Of a stretch of DNA of 64,000 nt, positions 47,901-59,900 are shown piece after piece. Positions within the stretch are counted from its first letter, which is position 1, and each line of letters begins with the position of its first letter. A program made the position numbers and the translations under genes. The stretch comes from Acheta domesticus (Eukaryota; Arthropoda; Insecta; Orthoptera; Gryllidae), in assembly GCA_031308135.1 (NCBI GenBank), contig JAHLJT010008756.1, forward strand, positions 101,887,746 to 101,951,745. The letters are read 5' to 3'. The notes beneath the pieces were generated by a model, which saw only the letters and a program-made list of their open reading frames with translations, was not told the origin of the DNA and did no database searches.

Positions 47901-50900
47901 GTTGTATTCTAAGTGGTTAACAAAATGGCAGCCATTTTTGTTTTGTTTATTGCATTTGGAGATGTTTAGTTATGTAAATTACTCCACACAGAGTTGTTGT
48001 AGTAGTTTCAATTATAATGCACTGGATGCAATACCCTCTGGACTGCAAATCAAAGAGTTATTTTCCCAACCTCAAGTTTTTATTTAGGTAAAATTTGCAA
48101 CCAAAATATTGAACAGGAATGAACAAATTTTAATTTTCGGAGAGTAATTTTTCAAAGGACTAGAGTCACAGCCCTAATTTTTTAGCAGTGCACAATATAA
48201 GAATACCCTGGTGGTTTAGCTCATTCATTAGCATGCTCACTTTACTTGGCACAACCCCAGGTTTGATTCCTGGTCAGGCATGAATATAGTGTGCATTTTC
48301 CTTGCAAGTCCCAATACATGTTGCTGTGTGACGATGAGAAAATCCACTTCTCAGGTTGAAAAAAACAGAATACAGCGTGGGGATGTCTTCATGCTAACCC
48401 CCCTTAACACATGGCCGTGAGGCCAGGACACTGCTGGTAGGCCATGGCTTTTGCACGGGCTGTGCGCCAAGTAAAAACAAACCTTATCAGAATTACAACC
48501 TTCTAAAAATTGGAATTTTGGTACATTTTTCAAAATTTTCTACAGTAATATCTTCATTAGGGGACCACATAAAAATCAGAAATTTGCACAAGTAAAATAT
48601 TGTTGTGATATCAAACTGCAGTGTAAATTCTAACTTTAAGAATCACCTCAATGTAGCTTTAAAAATATTGTAAATTAACACAAAAAATGTTTCATTTCCA
48701 CACTAGGGAGAAGTGATGACAAGAAGTATTTATATTATTTTCCAGCCACTTTGAACTCTAATCTACCTTCTTTTAAAAAAATTAAAAATATTTTATTGTA
48801 AATAAACACAAAGATTGCCTAATATACAATTTTGAATAGTTTTGGTTGTAAATATTACCCAAATAAAAACATATTAAGTGGGTACATATCACTTTAATTT
48901 GTGGGCCAGAGTTTACAACAATCTAGCACCTTGCATGTTACAAAACCATATATGCCAGCAAATGCAAAAAATGGCACAAGATTTAAAATACAAATGACTG
49001 CCATATGTGAATCATGTACAATAATTTTGTTTTCAATGGGTTTCAACAACCAAAACATACAAGAATTTATTGACAAAGTATATTTTTCTGAAATGGCTGA
49101 GCAATCAATTTATTTAATTCTGGTCCACTAAAAATGGAATGACCCTACACATTAACATTAAATTAACCATAATGTAAACATAACAAGTGTGTTTTTGCAG
49201 AGAAACACATTTTATTTTGAAATTTTAGTCTGTTATAATTAAAAATGAATGTTCAAAGATCTGTAATTCTTTCTGTTCATTTTAAGCAAATGACAAAATG
49301 AAATCAATTACCTCCAAAAGATCATCTCGACAGTTGTGTAAAAGTAATTTAGCCCCCCTTCAACGATCAGATAACAGCCAGTATGAGTAAGAACATATCC
49401 TGGAAATTTTTCCTCATGTTTCTAACATGTACAATTCTTGGGAGAAGAACAACAATTATTTCAGAAGATGGATTATGTTATTTCTTCATCACAATCAAGT
49501 TAAGTAGCACATCTCTCAAAGCAGGGCAGATAACAATATAATTTTATATTTTTAAAAGTACTGCTGATAAACATACCCGTTTTCGTTTACTAGATCGAGG
49601 TGTCATTTGTGGCGGTTCTTCATCATCAGAACCTGAAAAATAAGGAATGTACTGCAATATCTTTGGTTCATACAAAATAAAAATGAATACTATAAAACAA
49701 TACAATTACTATTTTCCACTTTCTTACTAAAATGCAGGATACTAGGAAAACTCGGCAGATGTTGTTCTGCCCTTCATCTCCCTCTTTCCCCTCCCATCAC
49801 CCTTTCTCACTGTCTCTCCCACCCTCACCCTGTCCCTGTCTGTCTCTGTCTCTGCCACTCTCTGTCCCTCTCATTCACATTTACTTGCAGATTCTGCACG
49901 GCTTTGTTAATGCCTTTGTAATATATAGATGAACTGTCAAATACAAGAGTCACAGCATCAATGGTTTTCCTACAACAATTCCTACAAAAGCACTGGCAAC
50001 AATTAGACATAGGGTAAAAATAAAAATATTCTAAACAGTACATGCTTCATAGCAGCAAAATGAGAGATATACTTAGTAAACTCTAATTATATTATTTTAA
50101 ATAGGTAATGCAGTATTAAGAATTTTCACTTTAAATTAATATGAAAACTAATAACAAATTAAATAAGTATTTATAATTCCAAAATCAACCATTTTGCTCC
50201 TTTTTTTTTGTACAATTTTTGGTTAATTATGCTGCCTCTCAAATGTTGAAAAACTTCCAAGATATTCAAATGATATTTTAGTACTTAAAGTTAAAAGTCA
50301 CAGGCGATGCTAGGGGTAGGGGTGCTTGCTCAAGGTTACACATTGTGCCATTGTGAACTGTAATGCAATTTAGGGAATTCCACAAAATCTAGATTTGTTG
50401 AACATGTTCTCGAATTGTTCTCATCAGTGAGTAAAGGTCGATGTAGTTGATGTGGTGAATATCAGTGAAAATAGTAACTGCTCCACAATGTCTACACTTG
50501 TGAATAAGTTTAATAGTTTGTGGTGTGGCAATCTGTTTAATCTGAAAACACAAAGCAAGTATGGAGTAAGAGGAAAAATGAAAAAGGAAATGTGTAAGAA
50601 ATTGCCTAATTTAGTAGTGGGTGATTGAATGCCATCATTGCAGATTTAAAATACCGAAAATGACTTACACAGTTTATACAACCGAGACAGAAACTGAAGA
50701 AAGAAAATCAACCACTAAGGAGGAGAATGCGCCACCAGGAATTGAAGAACAGAACACAGTCAATAATATAAATACATTTTTTACTTCTCGCTCATTCTCC
50801 AGTGTGTCAACATACAATAATGTTTTCTATACTTTCAGTATACTTGGTAGAATGTGTTTTCGATACTTTCAGTCTACTTGGCGAACGATACTACTGGAAA

Positions 50901-53900
50901 AAAAACTTTTTTTTTTCCCAGAAAAATGTTATTACCGTTTTATGGAAGAAATTTCCAGAAATTAATAGAAGGTTCTAGCCAGATAAGGGGGGGTTTCCGT
51001 CCTTAGTTTGCAATTCAAATCAGATTTTTCCCACATTTTGGATGTAGAAAATATTATTATTTTCAAAATGTGAGGCTAAAATAACTAAAACTATTGTTAA
51101 CGTTTTTGCAGAATTCTTTAGTAATGTTTACACACATAATTTTATTACACATACAACTACTGAGAAATATTGCACAGATCGTATTGGTCGAAGAATGTAT
51201 ATTACCATTGACTACATTGTGGATAAGTTGAGTGAGTTTCCTGTTAAATTACCAACAACAGATTTATACATAAGTCTAAGTTGTTCCAAGGTATTAATCT
51301 CTTGAATGATATGTCTGCTTGGTATGCTGGTGACATAGACTTATTAGCTGATCCAGTTGAGACACTATGTAAAAAAGTTATGCGATATGTGAAAGCCGTC
51401 GCCATTAATTAATGTACAAATATCCTGTGATGGGTTCTACCCGCTGGATTTATTCTTGTAAATAAATAAAGAAATAAAATATCCACACAGTAAGTACTTA
51501 CAGCGAAAGTAAAATTTTTGCTTGTTTAAATTAAGAAAATAATCATTTTATGGCATTTATTTTATTTCTTTGCTTCTGATATAACTTTGCCGTAATAATT
51601 GGATTGATTAAAAAATAACATAAACATTGATAAAAATCAATTTTTTCTATAAAAGTGTTAACCAAAACTTTTCTTTTTTTAATAAAAATTCACCTAATTC
51701 ATAAACTTCCAAAAGTTTCAGACAGTGCTACTTATGAAATGTAGACTAAATGTAGACTGACACTTTGACTAAAATGATGCAATGACTAAAAGAAAAATGT
51801 AGACTGATGCTTTTGAGTGCTCCAATCAGCAAATGTCTAGGATTTGATTTACAACCTGGTGGGACAATTTTGTAACCATGCTTTTTTATGATTTCCCTGT
51901 CTTATTTAATATAACATGTTTTGATATATTTATGAAATATGTGATATTGTGAAAAATGATAAAAAATAATAGAAAATGTCTTAGTATTGTTGGAAATCTT
52001 TATTATACATTGAATAATATTTTTTATTCAAAATAAAAATGCTTTATATGCCATAAAATAATAAAATAATAAATCATGAGCAAATTGGTCAATTCTCTTT
52101 GTCAGAAGAACGTTTGTTTACATTTACTGTATTAAACTAGAAACAAATTCAAGAATTGCAACAAAAGTTAACTTCTATGAGAAACACGAAAAACAGATCT
52201 TCTTTGCAGGCCTTAATAGTTTTTTTTTATTTAAACTAAAAATGGGAAATTCACACAATGTCTTAGCATCAATTTTGGGTTTAAAAAGTGATCAAATTGT
52301 AATGCATTTCTGCGAATCTGTTATGGACTCATTTCAGAATAATGTTTTACCATATGAGTTTGGCGTTGATGCTTGTAACAGAGATCTTATAGCTAATTAC
52401 AAGTCACCCTATGTTGCATAATTTTGAAGACTGATAAGTGTTTATAAGGGACAGTACATACATATGGCATGAAACGTGCAAATAATAACTACCACAGAAA
52501 ATGGTTCTCAGAGCAAAAAAAATTCCCTTTTGCAAACCATTTACAATTTGTGCTAATGACATGTATATAGTAGAAATCGGTGGTCCATATTGAGGAACTC
52601 AAAATGATGCTTACTTACTCAAGTATATGTTGTCTATTCCTAAGGGTATAAGCAAAATTTTGAAGAAAGATGATGTTTTTATACTTGAACGGGTTTTTAG
52701 GGATGTAAAACAAATGTTATTAGATAATGGTTTTATTGTACTTACACCAGCATTAAAAGGTAAAAAAAATCAGTTGACTGCAGAAGAATCAAACAAATCT
52801 CAACTCGTTACAAAACTGTAATAGGTTGTAGAAGCCATTCTCGGTATTATAGGGGAAAAGTTTCAATTATTACATCATCAGCTAGATAATAAACTATTAC
52901 CTGTTGTAAGAAAAACCCAGTTTAATCCAATAAATGTAAACAAACATTCTTCTGACAAAGAGAATTGACCAATTTGCTCCTGATATTTTATTTTATTATT
53001 TTATGGCATATAAAGCCTTTTTATATTGAATAAAAAATATTATTCAATGTATAATAAAGTTTTCCAACAATACTAAGACATTTTCTATTATTTCTTATTA
53101 ATTTTGACAATATCACATATTTTATAAACATATTAAAACATGTTACATTATTTAAGACATGGAAATCATAAAAAAGCAGGGTTACAAAAAATGTTTTTTT
53201 TCGCCGTAAGTACTTACCATGTGGATATTTTAGCCTCATATTTTGAAAATAATAATATTTTCTACATCCAAACATGTGGAAAAAATCTGAGTTGAATTCT
53301 AAAACCATGCAACGAATACTTTCCTCATTACAAATGGTACAGCATTTCCTGCAAAAACTAAATATTTTCATGCAAATATCTACATAAATTTGACAATTAT
53401 AACTCCTTTTCATACAGCTACATCAAGTCACAACAATGACACATAATTCACAGAAATTTGCGACCAGGAAACGGAATTCCATTGTTGAATTCCCTGCATT
53501 GTCGATACTCCCTTAAAGAGCTAAGAATTTTTATTTCAAACGTTAAAAATAAATAATTTCTAAAAGATTAATGTGTAAATCCATTATAAAAGGTCAAATG
53601 TAAGAAATAAACAAAGAAATAATATACAAAATTGCAGATTCTAATTTACGACGCATCTGGCTGTCTGAAGCACAGTATATTTGCAGCAGGCTATTGTATT
53701 TGTCACGAAATTATAGAAAAACTACTCATATTTTCAAAAAAATAAGCATGACCTTATTTGAAGATGTATTTTTGATAAATTGCCACCCAAAGTACATTTT
53801 TGACATTTTCTCAATTTTTCGGTTTCCTGAAGGTAGAATGGAAATATTAATTTTCATACACTTATTATTTAACACAAAAACCTCGTACATAATTTTCTTT

Positions 53901-56900
53901 CACAAATGTATAGCAGTTTTTAAGAAAAAGGTGTTTAAGCGCTACTAAAAATGCGAAATTTGAAGCTCTTTTTAACAGAAAATTTTTGAGTTTTAAAAAA
54001 AGTATATTTGAATTTATTTGAAGCACTCACATTCACAAATATAATAATGTTTACACATTTCTGATAATGTCCTTATTAAAGGTGTGAGAGATCTTTCAAA
54101 AAAATTACATTGTGTAATTTAAAAAAAAAAACAAAAAAATGCTTCAAAATAAACTTTACGTCATATTAAAGAGTGCAATTAGCACTATCTGTTCCAAAAG
54201 TTACAAGAAAAAATTTGGAACCATTCGGCCGAATGGCGTTTGAGCGTTTCTGAAAATGAGGCATTTTGAGCTAGTTTTCACAGAAAACGGTGGAGTTTTT
54301 GAGAAACTTTACTTCACAATATTTAAAGCACATATACTGTTTAATATAATAATGTCAACAAATCGCTGCTAATGTAAATCTTAACATGAGAGACAAGTCA
54401 AAAAAAATTACATTTTTGTAATATTGCACACAATATTGCGTGCAAATTACTAAAATGTTCAAAAAAATGTACATGACCTTAAAGAAAGAATTCACTAGGA
54501 AGATCAAACCTTATTTTAAGGAAAAATCTCTATCTGTAATTCTATAGTTGGATGAAGACACAGAACAAAATTCAAACTTTCGCAATTTTCGAAAATTCAG
54601 AGTTATCCATGAAAATCGGACCTATGTCACTTAATAAGTGTATTTTACTCTTTTCTTACTAGACATTTAAAGAAAAAATTTGGAGCCAATTTGAAAATGT
54701 CCAATGGGGTGCATGTAGCGCCAAAATTAAAATAATGTTTTCAAATTCAAGGGGCCACAAGATCAGCCAGATCGATCGGGGAGTATCAGTTTTGGAGAAA
54801 ACTGGCAGAAAACTTCTACGTATTTTTTCACCTAGAAGGTTTATGTGCAGTTAATTCTGTTGTAACTTCACTACATGGCATAGGAGAACAAAATTGTGCT
54901 TCATTTTAATTCCATTTCCCTTCAAACTCCACTTTATGGGCTTCATTGTTGTCACAAACTGGGCTTCATTGTTGCTGAGCATTGCCATGTGACAGGAGGC
55001 CATGTGACAGGAGGTCCAGGAGAACCAGAGGGGGCGCACGACACAGAGAAAGAGAGACTGAGTCAGAGAGAGACGGAGAGGGATGAAGAGACACAGAGAG
55101 ACGGAGAGCGACAGAGAGATGCAGAGAGCGACTGAGACAGACAGGGAGAGAGAGACTGTGTGCATAAGTGAGAAAGAAAGAGACAAGAGAAGCAGAAAGA
55201 GACAGAATGTGACAGAAACAGAAACAAACAGAGACAAAGAAAGAGACAGAGACAGAAAGAGATAGACAGAGGCAGAAACAGAGAGATAGACCGAAAGAGA
55301 CAGATAGCGAGTGACATAGAGGCAAACAGAAAGGGGCAAAAAAGACAAAAAGAGATGAGATATAGAGAGACACAGACAGAAAGAAAGACAGACAGAGGCA
55401 GACAGAGACGGACAGACAGACGCAGACATGCAGAAGCAGACACAGAGAGAGAGAGAATCAGAGAGTCAGAGAAAGACAGAGAGAGAGACACACACAGAGA
55501 TTGACAGAGAGACAAAGACGTTGAGGCAGACAGAGAGAGACAGAGATGGGCAGATACAGAGAGTCACGGAGACATTTTCTTTTTCACACTGATTGAAAAT
55601 GAAAAAACCTGAGCAACTTCTGGTATTTTGTTAGTTTATTTAATAATTTTTGCTATGACATCTCAAAATATAAAATAAATTTTATATGCATAATTACACC
55701 TCATATTCTCCTTTTAAAGTGAGAGAGTGAGAGAGTGTGAGTGTGAGCGTGAGCGTGAGCGTGTGTGTGTGCATGTGCGTGTTTGTGTTTGTGTGTTTGT
55801 TTGTATGAGAAAGAGTGAAAGTGTGTGCATGTGTGTCCGTGCGCATATGCGAGTGTGATTGCACGTGCATGTGCACGTGTGTGCGCATGTATGTGAAGAT
55901 ATAATCCTAGAGGGTTCAAAGAGTAAAAATGCAAAAGATTTAGGAGTAATTTCAACTAGAGAGGGTATGGATCAATCTGATATTTTGTCAAAAATTAGAA
56001 AGGGTAGACAGATAATAAATTAAACCCACTACTTTGGAGTAAGGATATTAGAACTAAAACAAAAATCCAGCTGTTTAGGTCTTTGGTAGAGAGCATATGA
56101 GTACTTAACCGAGCTCTGAAAAAGAGAATTAATAGTGTTGAAAATAGTTTCTTAAGATGCTGTGAAGTCACACTGCTTGATCATTTAAAACCAGAGACAC
56201 TAAAAAGGCTAATAAATACAGAAAGATGCTTAAGTGACATTATTGAAAAGAAAAGGTTATTATGGTATGGCCACTTACAAAGGATAGATTCAGAAAGACT
56301 GCCCAAAAAGGATTACAACTAGACACCAGCAAGATGGAAGAAAAGAGGTCGACCAGGAGTGAAATGGAAGGATGGAGTAACAGTGGCTATGGAAAGAAGA
56401 GATATGTTAGAAGACATTTGGCAAGAAAAAACAAAATGGTGTCTTGGATGCAATAAACGGTTAATATAGTGCTGTAAATATCACTACAAAATATATAATT
56501 TTTTTTTCTTCCCTTTAAGGTCTTTGTTCCCAAGACTTGATGCTGCAATTCACCCTCTGAATAAACTTCAGGGCACACAAGAAAATTATTGATTGATCTA
56601 TTATTTCAAGTTTCCAGGTGCATCAATCAAGATGCTCATTAGTTTTGGAAGTGTAATGTATGTTTCATCACCCAAGATATCAATGATCTTCCCCACTGGG
56701 TAGTGAGAACCAGCTCTAACCTACACGGCAGCCTGGGGGTTTTCTCTATCCAGGTATCACATCAGGTACTACCTTACCTGGGACAAGCTCTGAGATCCTG
56801 ATATATGTGTTAGAGTGCTGGTTTTATGTACATGAGTATGTAATGGATGAAGACAGAACACGGGGAGGAAGAAAGATTAGATATGATGTGGCTCATTTGT

Positions 56901-59900
56901 TACGTTACTGTTCTGTAATTTGCCTGGAATTGATCGGAGAATCCAAGGTAAACTACCAAACAGCAGCCAGTCAGTAGAATTCTCCTCCAGATAGTGGCTG
57001 AATTCAACCTAGCTAGTGTTGAAAATCCTCCAACTGTTGGCTCTTGAACCCTAAAAGCCTCCCTTTCAGAGCCACTGCAGTCAATCAGTTAATGCGTTGA
57101 GCCATCTCAGCCAGTACATAAAAATCATCTATTGAAACACGAAACAGAAATGATTCTTCCCATATAAAAAGCAACATATATATCAATTGATTGATTCAGT
57201 GATTTGTCATTCCGAGCTCATCAATAGCTAAGGTCATTAGTTACATAAGTGTATTACATGTTTCCATCACAGAAGGTGATGATTTCCCCAGCCGGCTGGA
57301 GAGATCTGGCACCAACCTATGTTGGCTAGGACTTTTCATCAACCTACGTTGGCAGGGACTTTTCCCCAACAAGGTATCTCTCACCATTTTGGCATTGCCA
57401 CAGCCCGGGCAAGCTCTAAGCTCCTGACTGGTCTCCAAACAAGAGTGCATGTGAATGTGTGTGTAAGTAAAGGGTGAGGATAGGATGAGAAAAAGGAAGG
57501 AAAGATTAAATGCGATTCATGACCCATTTGTAAGGGTACTGTTCCAGCATTCAGCTGATGTTGATTGGAGAAACCACATGAAACTACTGGGTGGAACAGC
57601 TGGCCATTAGAATTCTTCCCTAGACAGCAACTGAATTTGACCTAGCTATCGACCTAGTGTTGAAAATCTTGCAACCTGAATTTGACCTAGTGTCGAAAAT
57701 CCAGCAACCATCAGGACTCAAACCCTAGCACCTCGCTGTCAGAGGTGCTGCAATGACACCAGTTGATGCCCTGACCCAACCTTTGCCAGTCCTTATATAT
57801 CACAATTCTAAGTAATCTAGTCAATTTGTAATAATGCAGTAAGGTAGTGAATCAACTGTAATTTTCACCAACTTCATTTCTTTAGTGTTCAGCTCAAAGT
57901 TGACAAGAAATAGTGGTGTCTTTTACAGATATGTATTAGATCCCACAAGTAAGAAGTAGTTAGTGGTCTCATACAGCAGTGGCGTGCATTCCATTGAATG
58001 AATGCTGCAATTCCCCTAAGCAAAGCACAGAAAAATCCTTTCTATATTTAAAATATTCTTTGCTTATGGCCAGAGCAAAACTCTTTACTCAACTCAGATT
58101 CTGAGCTACGTACTAGTGGTTTAACCGTAACAATCAATGTTTTCAAAACGGTGTGTAAATTTATCTCGTTGATGTCAGCGAAGCTTCGTTCTTCGAAGGT
58201 GCAGGCGCTCGTCATGCCTTGTGCAAAGTCACGTCGGTCCGTGAGGGCGCGAGGATAATGAATATGAGAATTCGTTCCGTTGTGATCAACTGGTAGCAAT
58301 TTCAAATTCGAAAGAATTTATTATTTTGACTTTTTGAGGGTATTTTACATACGTGCTAACTACATTATAATACAATGAAAGTATAATGCACCTAATAATA
58401 TCGAGAACGTTTATATTAAGTTAAAGAAAGTATTCTAAACAAGCTAATTCTTTGCGTACTGTTCTGCAGTTCTCCCTTGGGAGAAGAGAATGCAATCAGT
58501 GAACTCATTCCCCGCACTAGTCATAGCATCGAGGAAAGTGGGAACAACCCGTTGACCCAATGCGTTGACAGGCAGAGCCGACTGCGCGGTGCAACGCCCA
58601 CGGATCTCTTATGATAATCTCCGTTTCCGGTGGTACATTCGAAGAAGGCATGATCAACTTTCATAAGAATAAAACAATACTGATATTTCGAGGAATCGCC
58701 ACACATGAGAATTGCAGATGGAAGTTTGGAACGTATTCCCCTTGTGCTTTTATGAGATGAATTCTACCAGGATTGTTACCATAAATAATACCAAAAATAC
58801 CAAAAATAATACAATATTTGCATTCAGAGCAAAAACAAGAAACATAAGACGCTAGAAAGAGAACTAACAGGACGTGAAATTTGTCCAAAGAATTTAAACC
58901 GCAGAGAATGTGAAAAGTGCAAGAAAACAGTAGAACGGACATCATATCCATTGTTTAGGTCGTGAAAAACATTATTACTGAACTCTGTAGATACATTTTC
59001 AAATTAACATTCACCATATATTAAAGTTTACGTACTTATTTTTCATTTTATGAAAGAAAAAAATATGCTTTAATGTATTGATGGATTTTAAAAATTTGTT
59101 AATAATTTTAAATAACTAAGTACTTGATAAATAAGGGTAAGTTGTAAGTCACATAAATACTGAATTATATTTGTTTATAATACTCGAAGGCATTTAGCCA
59201 AAGAAATTTTCCCTGGGGTCTGTTTACTCCCGGGCGACCATTTACGTTCGTATGCAAGACGCCCGGGTTAATATTCACATTTTGTTATTCATCATCTTTA
59301 ACTGTTTTACGTTTTTTATAACTTCAACTTCAAAAGTGCTTCCCCTACCAAAATTATCACCACACACCACTGTCATACAGGTAAATGAAGGTGGCCACTG
59401 ACATTGGGGTGGGATGCCTGCTAACAAGAGAGAATACTTTTACACACATCTGATGATTTTTTAAAATTCTGTCACTTGCACAACAGCATCCCATGCCTCT
59501 CTTAGGGCTGGTCTCAAGGAGTAATGGAGTTATTCTTCTTGAACAGTTTATGTTAAGTCAGTCATTGTCTGTTATCCCTATCGCTCAGGGGCTCAGGACC
59601 ATTATTATCTGGGATACCTAGGCCCAGTTGTCTCAAGCTACTTAACTTCCATGACTTCACAGAGCTTGGTTAAGAAGTTTGGCAACAGGCACTTTACTTG
59701 GTTCCACAAAAAATAATGATTTCATTACGTTTCACTGCAATATTTCATTCTATACCTTTTTTACCCTTTACAAAGAAAAATGTTTCACTCACCAGCAGGA
59801 GAATCCATTGGGGAATAAAAGTTCCGAACAGATTCCGTTTGATCATCGTTCTGAGCAGATAGCCTCTGCAAATAAGGCTGGAGAAGAGGAGAACGTTCAT

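Noticed and set aside
54851..55515. Ser/Leu/Cys-rich minus-strand ORFs of 135-192 codons
   Set aside because: They are translations of the polypurine tract and not protein-like.
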